Assembly: GCA_944381495.1 (NCBI GenBank)
Contig: CALWLJ010000016.1
Coordinates: 1-64,000 of the forward strand
Source of the DNA: an uncultured Mediterraneibacter sp.
GTDB lineage: Bacteria; Bacillota; Clostridia; Lachnospirales; Lachnospiraceae
DNA length: 64,000 nt
Direction: 5' to 3'
Shown here: in pieces, positions 54,054 to 63,312 of the stretch
Layout of the letters: every line of letters begins with the position of its first letter
Position numbering within the stretch: the first letter of the stretch is position 1
Notes under the pieces: generated by a model
The model's database searches: none
Told to the model about the DNA's origin: nothing
Seen by the model: the letters and a program-made list of their open reading frames with translations, nothing else
Program-made: the position numbers and the translations under genes

Positions 54054-54848
54054 TCATATCCTAATGATCTTCCGTGGACATTTCTCCGCACATACTCCGC
54101 AGTTTGTACACTTATCAGCATCAATATGGGCAAGAAAATTACTTACAGTAATAGCTCCTGACTCACAGTTTTTCTCGCATAAACGGCAGCCGATACATCC
54201 CACCTGACATACTTCCATCAGTGCTTTTCCCTTTTCATTGGAATTACACTGAACGAAAGTCTTCTGTTTATACGGGATCAGCTCGATCAGATGCTTGGGA
54301 CATGCGGCAACGCATTTTCCGCATGCTTTGCAGGCTTCCTTATCTACTACTGCAATACCATCAACTATATGAATCGCGTCAAATGGACATGCCTTGACAC
54401 AGCTCCCGTAACCAAGACATCCGTAAGCGCATCCTTTTGCTCCGCCGTCCTGCATCTGGCTTGCCATAAGACAATCCTTGATTCCGTCATATTCATATTC
54501 TGTTATAGCCTTCTCACAAGTTCCCGCGCACTTAACAAAAGCAACTTTACGCTCCTGTGTTCCAGCCTCCACTCCCATAATTTTCCCTATCTTGTCCGCT
54601 ACGGGCGCACCGCCTACCGGACATCCGTTTACTTCCGCCTGGCCAGCCACAATAGCCGCCGCCAGTCCGGAACATCCGGCATATCCGCAGCCGCCACAGT
54701 TATTCCCCGGGAGTACCTCAAGGATCGCCTCTTCTCTCTCATCCACTTCTACGGCGAACTTTTTACCGGAGATTCCAAGGAAGACACCGATGAACAGTCC
54801 AGTACCGCCCACGATAACAGCAGCTAAAATAATTTCTGTTACACTCAT
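54054..54848 (-). CDS. rnfB: Rnf complex subunit RnfB (ferredoxin-oxidising)
   Basis: 264 residues. One N-terminal membrane helix (IILAAVIVGGTGLFIGVFLG), then the Fe-S motif GNNCGGCGYAGCSGLAAAIV, and several [4Fe-4S] motifs: GCLGYGSCVKACP, CKACGKCVAACP, CIGCRLCEKNCE and CTNCGVCAEKCP. RnfB takes electrons from reduced ferredoxin and passes them into the complex. It is last in the six-gene rnf operon. Confidence 0.97.
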   Translation of the reverse strand: MSVTEIILAAVIVGGTGLFIGVFLGISGKKFAVEVDEREEAILEVLPGNNCGGCGYAGCSGLAAAIVAGQAEVNGCPVGGAPVADKIGKIMGVEAGTQERKVAFVKCAGTCEKAITEYEYDGIKDCLMASQMQDGGAKGCAYGCLGYGSCVKACPFDAIHIVDGIAVVDKEACKACGKCVAACPKHLIELIPYKQKTFVQCNSNEKGKALMEVCQVGCIGCRLCEKNCESGAITVSNFLAHIDADKCTNCGVCAEKCPRKIIRI

Positions 54849-54861
54849 ATCATCTTTCCTC

Positions 54862-55458
54862 CTATATCAGTCCTGAAAATCCGAAGAACGCAATAGCCAT
54901 CAGCCCTGCTGTTACAAGTACGATGGGCGTACCCTGGAAAGATTCACTAATGTCGTTATGTTCGATTTTTTCGCGGATTCCTGCCATAAGTACGATAGAA
55001 ATCAAGAAACCGAAAGCGGTTGCAAATCCATTCACAACGCCCGTCAGAATTCCATATCCGCTTTCCACATTAGTTAATGCGACACCAAGAACTGCACAGT
55101 TCGTCGTGATCAGCGGAAGATACACGCCCAGCGCATTATACAAAGACGGCATGGATTTCTTCAAAAACATTTCCACAAACTGTACAAGAGCAGCTATGAC
55201 AAGGATAAATACGATGGTGTTCAGATACTCCAGTTCACCATTCATGATATTCTTGTTGCCAAGTATAAACTTATAGATCAGCCCTGTTACAAAGGAAGCA
55301 ATTGTAATAACAAACACAACAGCGCTTCCCATACCAGCTGCTGTCTTTACATTTTTGGATACCCCGAGAAACGGGCAAATTCCAAGGAACTGACTGAGTA
55401 CTACGTTATTTACAAATGCAGAACCAACTGCAATCAATAATAATTCCTGTATTCCCAT
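54862..55458 (-). CDS. rnfA: Rnf complex subunit RnfA
   Basis: 198 residues with six membrane helices. Features are NNVVLSQFLGICPFLGVSK with the conserved Cys, and the symmetric VYLPLITTNCAVLGVAL with its Cys. RnfA and RnfE form the inverted pair that holds a membrane [2Fe-2S] cluster. It lies between rnfE and rnfB, with 11 to 13 bases on each side. Confidence 0.97.
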   Translation of the reverse strand: MGIQELLLIAVGSAFVNNVVLSQFLGICPFLGVSKNVKTAAGMGSAVVFVITIASFVTGLIYKFILGNKNIMNGELEYLNTIVFILVIAALVQFVEMFLKKSMPSLYNALGVYLPLITTNCAVLGVALTNVESGYGILTGVVNGFATAFGFLISIVLMAGIREKIEHNDISESFQGTPIVLVTAGLMAIAFFGFSGLI

Positions 55459-55469
55459 ACCTGTTCCTC

Positions 55470-56192
55470 CTATCCTCTATTATTATTTCCGCTCTGGGAA
55501 ACCGTCATATGACCGCCGCAGGCTCCGCGGTTTCCGCAGGCTGCACACCCTGCTCCGCAGTCAGCTGCCGCCGGTACTTCTTTTCCTTTTTTCGCAGCTG
55601 CTCTTTTTATCTTATTCTGAAGAGCAACCAGTGCAGCTAACACGAAGAAAGCTCCAGGCGCCAGGACAAAAATTGTAAGCGGTACATAAGAGTCCGGCAT
55701 AACCTGAATGCCGAAAATCTGTCCGGCTCCGATCAGCTCTCTGACGATACCGATAGATGTCAGTCCAACAGTAAATCCAAGTCCCATTCCCACTCCATCA
55801 AAGATAGAAGGAAGAACAGGATTTTTGGAAGCGTAACTCTCAGCTCGTCCGAGAATGATACAGTTTACAACGATAAGAGGAATATAGAGTCCCAGCGAAT
55901 CATAGAGGCTGGGAACAAATCCTTCAAGCAGGAAATCCACGATCGTTACAAAGGAAGCTACAACTACGATGAAGGCCGGCATTCTGACTGAATCAGGAAT
56001 AATCTTTCTCAGCATGGAGATCAGCATATTTGACATGATCAGCACCGCCGTAGTAGAAAGTCCCATACCAATTCCATTGATCGCAGATGTTGTGACAGCC
56101 AGAGTAGGACACATCCCCAGCATCAGGACAAAGGTCGGGTTCTCTTTTACAAGTCCGTTATAGATTCTTTCTGTACATTTATTCACTGACAA
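55470..56192 (-). CDS. rnfE: Rnf complex subunit RnfE with Cys-rich tail
   Basis: 240 residues. Six membrane helices with ENPTFVLMLGMCPTLAVTTS and LGLYIPLIVVNCIILGRAES carry the cluster cysteines. The final 30 residues, beyond the conserved core, hold CGAGCAACGNRGACGG and then a polar end. This tail has four cysteines and is not part of the usual RnfE. Its start lies within the end of rnfG (14-base overlap). Confidence 0.95.
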   Translation of the reverse strand: MSVNKCTERIYNGLVKENPTFVLMLGMCPTLAVTTSAINGIGMGLSTTAVLIMSNMLISMLRKIIPDSVRMPAFIVVVASFVTIVDFLLEGFVPSLYDSLGLYIPLIVVNCIILGRAESYASKNPVLPSIFDGVGMGLGFTVGLTSIGIVRELIGAGQIFGIQVMPDSYVPLTIFVLAPGAFFVLAALVALQNKIKRAAAKKGKEVPAAADCGAGCAACGNRGACGGHMTVSQSGNNNRG

Positions 56193-56793
56193 CGCCTCCT
56201 AACTCATTCTGATAATAAACGAGGGCAGAGTTTACCGCATTGGTAACTGCATTGGTAGTGATCGTCGCTCCACTGATGGCATCGATCTTATCATCTCCTG
56301 TTTCCCCGCTCTTTGTATAGGAAAACCGCTCCACCTGTTTGTCTTTAAACTGGTCTTTAAACTCTGCTTCATCAGCTTTCATTCCAAGACCGGCCGTCTC
56401 ACTGATGGAGAGCATCTCCACTCCTTTTACTGTACCGTCAGTGGCGATTCCGACGGACAGCTGGAGTTCCCCGTCATAAGCCTCGCTGGAAGTCACATTA
56501 ATGACATATCCGACAGTCTCCCCACTGTCATCTGTCCCTTCCGCCACCTCAGTAATCGTATCTGAAGTGTAGCCATTCTCCTGAAGCAGCTCTGTTGCTG
56601 TATCCGTATCAAATCCTTCGTAATCTTCAAAGGAAGACGCATCCGCCAGTACCGTGCGGAAGGCTTCCTGCTTTGTATTCTCCTGCGCACGGGCAATGGG
56701 TTCCTTCGTAACTCCGTAAACAACTCCAAGCAGAAGGCCGGAAACAACAGTAATCGATGTCAGAATCATCGTATTTTTCAAAATATTGTTCAT
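56179..56793 (-). CDS. rnfG: Rnf complex subunit RnfG (FMN-binding)
   Basis: 204 residues. One N-terminal membrane helix (MILTSITVVSGLLLGVVYGV) and an extracellular FMN-binding domain. The flavinylation motif is DAISGATITTNAV near residue 180, whose second Thr carries FMN through a phosphoester bond made by ApbE. It starts directly at the rnfD stop. Confidence 0.96.
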   Translation of the reverse strand: MNNILKNTMILTSITVVSGLLLGVVYGVTKEPIARAQENTKQEAFRTVLADASSFEDYEGFDTDTATELLQENGYTSDTITEVAEGTDDSGETVGYVINVTSSEAYDGELQLSVGIATDGTVKGVEMLSISETAGLGMKADEAEFKDQFKDKQVERFSYTKSGETGDDKIDAISGATITTNAVTNAVNSALVYYQNELGGVVSE

Positions 56794-57725
56794 TACCTCT
56801 CGCCTCCTTTTCCAAACGGTTTCGGAAGAGTGATTTTCTCGATCAGCGGAACAAGAAGATTACTGATGATAATAGCATAGGAAACCCCCTCTGCGGAACC
56901 GCCGAAAAGCCGGAACAGACCAGTCAGAAGCCCCATGCACACACCATACAAAATCCTTCCCTTTGTAGTAATCGGTGATGTGACATAATCCGTCGCCATA
57001 AACCATGCGCCAAGCATAAGACCGCCGCCGCAAAGATGTGCGGTAATATATTGCGGATCCAGGCCATGTCCCCCAAAAATCACGATAAACACAACAAAAG
57101 AAATAAGGTAAGACGCCGGAATCGTCAGATCGATCACACCCATCAGGATCAGGAACATCGCTCCGATCATGATAGCGATCACAGAAGTCTCTCCAATCGT
57201 ACCTCTGATATTTCCAATCAGCATATCCATCGTGTTCACAGCTTCTCCTGCCTTCAGATCAGCGAGAGGTGTAGGACCGGTAACACCGTCATAGACAAAG
57301 GATGTCATCTGCCCTGTAAAACAGATAAGGAGAAAACATCTTGCTGCAAGGGCAGGGTTCATGAAATTCTGTCCAAGACCGCCAAAAAGCTGTTTTACAA
57401 CTACAATCGCAAACACGGAGCCAAGGACTCCCATCCACCATGGAAGCGTAGGCGGAAGATTCAATGCAAGCAAAAGACCTGTCACTACCGCGCTGAAATC
57501 ATTGATCGTGATCGGTTTATGCATCAGTTTTTCATATATGTACTCTGATAAAACTGCCGCTGCTGTCGTCACCACAACAAGGATCCATGCATTCTCATGC
57601 CGGAAATTCCAAATACCGAAAACAGTAGCAGGCAGAAGACCGATCACTACCATGAGCATAATATTGCTGCTCTTTATCTTATCCCTGATATGCGGTGAAG
57701 ATGATACTCTATATTTTTCGTTCAA
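56793..57725 (-). CDS. rnfD: Rnf complex subunit RnfD
   Basis: 310 residues with about nine membrane helices. The flavinylation segment is YDGVTGPTPLADLKAGE near residue 155, with Thr in the TGxTPL motif. NPALAARCFLLICF precedes it. RnfD is the Na+ or H+ channel-like subunit. The gene lies 16 bases after rnfC. Confidence 0.96.
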   Translation of the reverse strand: MNEKYRVSSSPHIRDKIKSSNIMLMVVIGLLPATVFGIWNFRHENAWILVVVTTAAAVLSEYIYEKLMHKPITINDFSAVVTGLLLALNLPPTLPWWMGVLGSVFAIVVVKQLFGGLGQNFMNPALAARCFLLICFTGQMTSFVYDGVTGPTPLADLKAGEAVNTMDMLIGNIRGTIGETSVIAIMIGAMFLILMGVIDLTIPASYLISFVVFIVIFGGHGLDPQYITAHLCGGGLMLGAWFMATDYVTSPITTKGRILYGVCMGLLTGLFRLFGGSAEGVSYAIIISNLLVPLIEKITLPKPFGKGGER

Positions 57726-57741
57726 TTTCCAGTCACCTCTC

Positions 57742-59061
57742 TTACTTCTTCCTCTTATTCGCCAGAGCCGTCTTACGCATGGAGCCGATCGCCTGTTTCA
57801 GCTGTCGTTTTGCCGGACAGACATAGCTGCAGGAACCACATTCCACACATTCGAGACCGTTCATCGCCACAAACGAATCGATATCCTGTCTTCTTGCATA
57901 ATCAGCAAGTCTGGACGGAATGATCCTGCTCGGGCATACTTCAACACATCTTCCGCAATTAATACATGCTGTCTCCGGATTTCTGGAGACAACATCCTTC
58001 TTAAACGCGAGAATAGCTGATGACGTCTTTGTCACAGGTGCGTCGGGAGTAACCATTGCAAATCCCATCATGGGACCTCCGGAAATCAGCTTCGCTGGCT
58101 GTTCTGTAAATCCGCCTGCCGCTTTGATCAGATTCAGATGATTTGTTCCCAGAAGCACACGGAAGTTTCCCGGATTCTGAACGGCATCTCCGCTGACTGT
58201 GACAACTCGTTCTGTCAGAGGCCGCCCGTTGATCACCGCATTATGAATAGCAATCAGCGTTTCCACATTATCTACGATACAACCCGCATCAGCCGGAAGC
58301 ATCGAGGAATTAATCGCTCTCTTTGTAACAGCATAAATCAGCTGACGTTCTGCTCCCTGAGGATATTTTGTCACCAGAGCTTTTACATCCATCCTGGGCT
58401 CATCCGCAACAGCTTCCTGAAGTTTGCTGATACAGTCCCTCTTATTATCTTCAACAGCAAAAATTCCCTTTGCATTCGGGAAAAGAGAAAGCACCACACG
58501 CATTCCACTGACAAGATCTGATGTATTTTCCAGCATCCGTCTGTAATCTGCCGTAATATACGGCTCACATTCCGCACAGTTTGCTATGATATAATCAATC
58601 TTCTCAGGCTCCTTTGGAGACAGCTTGACCCGTGTCGGAAAACCTGCTCCTCCCATTCCGACAATACCGGCATCTCCTATCTTTTCCAGGATTTCCTCCG
58701 AAGTCATCTCTTCCATCGGCTTTACCGGTCCATAATCTACCTCGTTGTATTCCCCGTCATTTTCAATCACAATACATTCCACTTTGTTCCCGGCAGGATT
58801 GAAATGCTGCTCCATTCCTTTTACCGTCCCGGAAACAGAAGAATAAACCGGTGCAGAAACAAATCCGCCGGCTTCAGCTATCTTCTGCCCTTTCAGAACA
58901 TGATCTCCCTTTTTTACTATCGGATTGGCAGGCGCTCCAATATGTTGTGAAAGGGGGTATATCATATCTCCTTCAGGCAGCAGCGGCCGGATCGGCTGGT
59001 CCTTTGAAAAGCGTTTTCCATCATCCGGATGTATTCCGCCTTTAAATGTCAAAAGTCCCAT
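57742..59061 (-). CDS. rnfC: Rnf complex subunit RnfC (NADH-binding)
   Basis: 439 residues. The N-terminal barrel (TFKGGIHPDDGKRFSKDQPI) and the NADH/FMN-binding fold with GMGGAGFPTRVKL lead to two [4Fe-4S] motifs, CINCGRCVEVCPSRI and CVECGSCSYVCP. RnfC reduces NAD with electrons from RnfB via the membrane subunits. It is the first gene of the rnfCDGEAB operon, with GGAAGGAG before the ATG. The 264 bases to the S1 gene hold its leader and no clear promoter. Confidence 0.97.
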   Translation of the reverse strand: MGLLTFKGGIHPDDGKRFSKDQPIRPLLPEGDMIYPLSQHIGAPANPIVKKGDHVLKGQKIAEAGGFVSAPVYSSVSGTVKGMEQHFNPAGNKVECIVIENDGEYNEVDYGPVKPMEEMTSEEILEKIGDAGIVGMGGAGFPTRVKLSPKEPEKIDYIIANCAECEPYITADYRRMLENTSDLVSGMRVVLSLFPNAKGIFAVEDNKRDCISKLQEAVADEPRMDVKALVTKYPQGAERQLIYAVTKRAINSSMLPADAGCIVDNVETLIAIHNAVINGRPLTERVVTVSGDAVQNPGNFRVLLGTNHLNLIKAAGGFTEQPAKLISGGPMMGFAMVTPDAPVTKTSSAILAFKKDVVSRNPETACINCGRCVEVCPSRIIPSRLADYARRQDIDSFVAMNGLECVECGSCSYVCPAKRQLKQAIGSMRKTALANKRKK

Positions 59062-59283
59062 TCTTTATCTCCTTCCTTTCTTTTGTTTTCTGCAGGCTTT
59101 TTATAAAAAATGCCCCTTGATCTGCTTTTTCGCATTAAAACTATTGTACTAAAATACAACGTTAAAATCTAGTATATAATTATTTGAAAATTGTATATTT
59201 CCGAAAACATCTTGTCGTTTTTTTAACACATCCAAACACTCTTTTTACTGAAAAAACAGTCATATGAACTCTTCTTCTGAAAC

Positions 59284-59311
59284 AAAAAAGACAGCTGCCA
59301 AAGCAGCTGTC
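59284..59311 (-). terminator. Terminator after the S1-domain gene
   Basis: GACAGCTGC and GCAGCTGTC form a perfect 9-bp stem with a 4-base loop, followed by TTTTTTG on the minus strand, 14 bases after the stop codon. Confidence 0.9.
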
Positions 59312-59325
59312 CATCTCATTTATAC

Positions 59326-60420
59326 TTATTCTTCTTCCATTGTCTCTGCAGCCGGCTCTTCTGCATGATCTGCTTCCAGAGCCTTCATGCTGAGGCTGAT
59401 CTTCTTCTCTGCCTCATTGAGATCAACAATCTTAGCTGTAATCTCCTGTCCGATAGACAATACATCAGACGGCTTGTCCACATGTGCCCGTGAAATCTGA
59501 GACACATGAAGAAGTGCATCAACACCCGGTGCAAGCTCGACAAAAGCTCCAAAATCCGTCATACGTGCAACTTTTCCAGTGATGACTTTTCCAACTGCAA
59601 AGTCTTCTGCAGCATTTACCCACGGATTTGTCTCCGGGAATTTCAGGCTAAGTGCAATCTTTGTATCATGGATATCTTTCACAAGTACTTCAAGGGTATC
59701 TCCTACATGAAATACTTTCTTCGGATTATCAACTCTTCCCCAGGACATCTCGGAAATATGAAGGAGTCCGTCAACTCCGCCCAGGTCTACGAAAGCTCCG
59801 AAATCTGTTACATTTTTAACAGTGCCTGTAACTCTGTCGCCAACCTTAAGTTTAGCAAAAAGTTCTTTCTGACGCTCTGCGCGCTCTGCAACAAGCAGCT
59901 GTCTTCTGTCGCCGATCACACGGTTTCTTCTCGGATTGAACTCGCTGATCACAAACTCGATCTCCTGTCCAAGATATTTTGCAAGATCCTTCTCATATGA
60001 ATCAGATACCAGGCTTGCCGGGATAAATACTCTCACCTCATCAACTGTAGCACAGATGCCTCCTCCAAGGATCTGAGTTACTGTAGCCTTGAGAACTTCC
60101 TTATTCTCATACGCCTCGCGAAGTCTTTCATTTCCTTTTTCAGCAGCAAGTCTCTTATATGTAAGAAGAACCTGCCCTTCACCATCATTTACCTTCAGAA
60201 CCTTGACGGTCATTGTATCTCCCACCGATACAACTGTTGTCAGATCAAGAGACTGGTCGTTGGAATATTCGCTTTTTGTAATAATACCATCTGCCTTATA
60301 TCCGATATTCAGGATAATCTCATCTGGTTTTACATCGATTACAGTTCCCTCAACAACCTCACCATTATGAATTGTTTTAAATGATTCGTCTAACATCTGT
60401 TCAAAAGATAATTCTGACAT
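59326..60420 (-). CDS. rpsA: Ribosomal protein S1-like, four S1 domains
   Basis: 364 residues from MSELSFEQMLDESFKTIHNG, with AGGAGG nine bases upstream. Four S1 RNA-binding repeats are visible: VEGTVIDVKPDEIILNIGYK, LKATVTQILGGGICATVDEV, VTGTVKNVTDFGAFVDLGGV and ITGKVARMTDFGAFVELAPG. The tail is acidic. It helps mRNA binding on the 30S subunit in Gram-positive bacteria. Its start lies within the end of ispH (20-base overlap). Confidence 0.94.
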   Translation of the reverse strand: MSELSFEQMLDESFKTIHNGEVVEGTVIDVKPDEIILNIGYKADGIITKSEYSNDQSLDLTTVVSVGDTMTVKVLKVNDGEGQVLLTYKRLAAEKGNERLREAYENKEVLKATVTQILGGGICATVDEVRVFIPASLVSDSYEKDLAKYLGQEIEFVISEFNPRRNRVIGDRRQLLVAERAERQKELFAKLKVGDRVTGTVKNVTDFGAFVDLGGVDGLLHISEMSWGRVDNPKKVFHVGDTLEVLVKDIHDTKIALSLKFPETNPWVNAAEDFAVGKVITGKVARMTDFGAFVELAPGVDALLHVSQISRAHVDKPSDVLSIGQEITAKIVDLNEAEKKISLSMKALEADHAEEPAAETMEEE

Positions 60421-61255
60421 TATTTTGAACCTCCTCAATTATATTGTTGGGCGTGGATGCCCCTGCTGTAATACCTACTGTTTCCACTGACCCTAATTGA
60501 TTCAAATTCAAATCGCCAAGTGTCTGTATATAGTACGTATTGTTACATGCCTTGCAGCATATTTCAAATAACTTCTGGGTATTGGAACTATGTTTGTCAC
60601 CAATCACGATCATAGCATCCACCGTCTCTGCTATGCTTCGAGCCTCTGTCTGACGCTCTTTTGTAGCATTACAGATTGTATTTAAAACACTTACATCATA
60701 ACTCTTTTCAGAAATAATTTCAACTAAATATTTAAATTTATTGTAATTAAATGTCGTTTGAGAGACTATACAGACTTTTCCATTTTCAGCTGGAGAAAAT
60801 TTTTCCGCGTCAGCTGCATCCTGTATGACACAGACCCGTTCTCCTGCCCATCCACGGATCCCCTGCACTTCAGGATGTTCCGGATTGCCGATGATGACAA
60901 TAGTTCTGCCCTGACTGCTCTGCTCCTGGACAATCCGGTGGATTTTCTTAACGAAAGGACAGGTGGCATCGACAATATGGACATTTTTTTCATTCAACCT
61001 GTCATAAATCCTTTTTTCCACTCCGTGGGAACGGATGATCACAGTACCGCCCTGCAAATCTTCCAGCTCCGCCTCAGAACGCAGGACCTTAACGCCTTTC
61101 TTCTCCATGTCCTTGATCACTTCTTCGTTATGGATGATCGGGCCATATGTGTAGATCGGACCGTCCGTACATTTTTCCACCTGTTCATAAACTGTGTCCA
61201 CAGCTCTTTTTACGCCGAAACAAAATCCGGCTGTTTTTGCCTTGATTACTTTCAT
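60401..61255 (-). CDS. ispH: HMB-PP reductase (isoprenoid synthesis)
   Basis: 284 residues from MKVIKAKTAGFCFGVKRAVD, the family N-terminus; a longer frame reaches back toward cmk without better support. The three Fe-S cysteines are in AGFCFGV, DATCPFVKK and NTICNATKERQ. It makes IPP and DMAPP in the last step of the MEP pathway. In some clostridia IspH and S1 are one fused protein; here they are separate overlapping genes. Confidence 0.95.
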   Translation of the reverse strand: MKVIKAKTAGFCFGVKRAVDTVYEQVEKCTDGPIYTYGPIIHNEEVIKDMEKKGVKVLRSEAELEDLQGGTVIIRSHGVEKRIYDRLNEKNVHIVDATCPFVKKIHRIVQEQSSQGRTIVIIGNPEHPEVQGIRGWAGERVCVIQDAADAEKFSPAENGKVCIVSQTTFNYNKFKYLVEIISEKSYDVSVLNTICNATKERQTEARSIAETVDAMIVIGDKHSSNTQKLFEICCKACNNTYYIQTLGDLNLNQLGSVETVGITAGASTPNNIIEEVQNNVRIIF

Positions 61256-61335
61256 ATCGTACACTCTTCTCCTGATCCGGCTTCCAGCCATCGTGTTCTC
61301 CTGAGAACCAAATTGTTCATCCAACAGCTGATCTT

Positions 61336-61992
61336 CTATCTGCAGAGGCTGCAGATCCTATCAACAACCTCTTCTATCGTCATATCCGAACTGTCGATCA
61401 GCACTGCATCATCGGCCTTTTTCAGCGGCGCGATTTCTCTGTTCATATCTCTTGCATCTCTCTCCCGGATATCCTGCTCGATCTCTTTGAGTTCGCAGGC
61501 TTCTCCCTTTTCTCTCAACTCATTATATCTGCGCATCGCCCTTGTTTCAACACTTGCCGTAAGGTAAATTTTGACATCTGCATCCGGAAGTATATTCGTT
61601 CCGATATCTCTTCCATCCATGATCACATCTTTTTCCCTGGCAAGAGAGCGCTGCAGATCAAGAAGTTTCTCTCTGACTTCGGGGATAACGGATGTCTTCG
61701 ACGCCATATTTCCAACCTCCTCTGTCCGAAGCAGGGAGGTTATATTTTCTCCATTCAGATATACCTGCTGAACTCCGTCTTCGTATCCGATCGTCACCTG
61801 TGCATCCCTGCAGCATTCAGCCACAGCCTCCCGGTTCTCCGGATCCACGCCTTTCTTGATGAAATGGATCGCCAGTCCGCGGTACATGGCTCCTGTATCC
61901 ACATAAATATATCCTTTTTCTTTCGCAACCAGCTTTGCGATCGTACTCTTGCCGGCGCCGGCAGGGCCGTCAATTGCAACATTATATCCCAT
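61336..61992 (-). CDS. cmk: Cytidylate kinase
   Basis: 218 residues from MGYNVAIDGPAGAGKSTIAK, with GGAGGG seven bases upstream; an ATG five codons earlier overlaps that site. Walker A GPAGAGKS, the YVDTGAMYRGLA and MDGRDIGTNILPDADVKIYL motifs are present. It phosphorylates CMP and dCMP. It lies between the flavoprotein gene and ispH, a typical clostridial order. Confidence 0.96.
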   Translation of the reverse strand: MGYNVAIDGPAGAGKSTIAKLVAKEKGYIYVDTGAMYRGLAIHFIKKGVDPENREAVAECCRDAQVTIGYEDGVQQVYLNGENITSLLRTEEVGNMASKTSVIPEVREKLLDLQRSLAREKDVIMDGRDIGTNILPDADVKIYLTASVETRAMRRYNELREKGEACELKEIEQDIRERDARDMNREIAPLKKADDAVLIDSSDMTIEEVVDRICSLCR

Positions 61993-62010
61993 AGAAGATC
62001 CCTCCATTCA

Positions 62011-63312
62011 TTATTTCACTTTTAAGACTTGCCCGTGAAGTCCGGCATTCATTCCTGCCAGATATCCGGTTGACCACGCAATCTGAAGATTATATCCGCC
62101 AGTTAATGCATCAAGATCAAGAACTTCTCCGGCAAAATAAAGGCCGGAAGATTTCTTGGACTCCATTGTCCCCGGATCAATATCTTTTACGGAAACTCCG
62201 CCTTTTGTAATAATCGCCTCACTATAGCCCCGCAGCCCGGTCAGAGTCATTTTGAAATCTTTGATAAGCCTGACAAAATTCAGACGTTCTTCTCTCGTTA
62301 TCTCGTTGACTTTTTTATCATCCGGTATTCCGGAAAGCTCAACCATAACCGGCCGTAATTTTGCAGGAAACAGGCTGTCCACCGAATTTCTGAAAAGACG
62401 GTTATGGTTTGCTTCAAATTCCCGCAGCACTCTTTTATCAAGCTGTTCCTCATCCAGCGCAGGCTTGAGATCTATATGAAGCGTCAATTCCCGTTCCTTT
62501 AATTTTTTGCCGACAACACTGCTGGCACTCAGGATCACCGGACCAGTAACTCCATAATGGGTGAATAACATCTCGCCAAACTCTTCATAGAGCTTCTTTT
62601 TCCCGTCTGTCACCCGGATGCTGATATTTCTGAGGGAGAGTCCCATCAGTTCTCCGGCGTATGATTCCTTTACTACCATCGGAACAAGAGACGGCAGAAG
62701 TTCTGTTACCTTATGTCCTGTCTCTCTTGCAAAACGATAGCCGTCTCCTGTAGATCCGGTAGATGGATAAGATATTCCACCTGTCGCTACGATAACAGCG
62801 TCACCAGATATCTCTCTGCCGTCAGACAGCCGCACTCCAGTCGTTTTACCTTCCTCTCCGATCAGTTCTTTCACCTCAGAGTTCAGAGATACCGTAACAC
62901 CCAGATTCTTCATTTCACGTGCGAGAGCCTGGATCACATCCGAAGAATGATCCGAAAGGGGGAAAACTCTACCGCCCCGTTCCACTTTTGTCTTTACCCC
63001 AAGCTCTTCAAAAAATTCTACGGCCTGCATATTGGAAAATGTATAAAATCCACTATAAAGAAACTTGGGATTTGTCACAACAGAGCAGAACAAATCTTCT
63101 ATATCTGCGGCATTCGTAATATTACAGCGCCCTTTTCCTGTGATAAACAGCTTTTTTCCAAGTCTGTCATTTTTTTCAAAGAGATGAACATTGCTGCCGC
63201 AGCGGGCTGCAGTAACAGCCGCCATCATACCTGCAGCACCTCCACCAACAATCAGCACCGTACTATTCTGTCCGCTCACCTTTTCCACCGCCTTCTGATT
63301 TTTTTCTTTCAT
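62011..63312 (-). CDS. HI0933/BaiN-type flavoprotein
   Basis: 433 residues. The FAD-binding VLIVGGGAAGMMAAVTAARCG lies near residue 19, then GKGRCNITN, VIVATGGISYPSTGSTGDGY and the C-terminal KGGVSVKDIDPGTMESK and GGYNLQIAWSTGYLAGMNAG. The family includes BaiN and old aminoacetone oxidase annotations; the substrate is unknown. It starts inside the end of the RpiR-type regulator gene (50-base overlap). Confidence 0.9.
   Translation of the reverse strand: MKEKNQKAVEKVSGQNSTVLIVGGGAAGMMAAVTAARCGSNVHLFEKNDRLGKKLFITGKGRCNITNAADIEDLFCSVVTNPKFLYSGFYTFSNMQAVEFFEELGVKTKVERGGRVFPLSDHSSDVIQALAREMKNLGVTVSLNSEVKELIGEEGKTTGVRLSDGREISGDAVIVATGGISYPSTGSTGDGYRFARETGHKVTELLPSLVPMVVKESYAGELMGLSLRNISIRVTDGKKKLYEEFGEMLFTHYGVTGPVILSASSVVGKKLKERELTLHIDLKPALDEEQLDKRVLREFEANHNRLFRNSVDSLFPAKLRPVMVELSGIPDDKKVNEITREERLNFVRLIKDFKMTLTGLRGYSEAIITKGGVSVKDIDPGTMESKKSSGLYFAGEVLDLDALTGGYNLQIAWSTGYLAGMNAGLHGQVLKVK

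Noticed and set aside
59090..59280. Promoter for the rnf operon
   Set aside because: TACAAT and TATACT boxes occur in AT-rich DNA, but none has a -35 box at proper spacing, so I did not annotate one.
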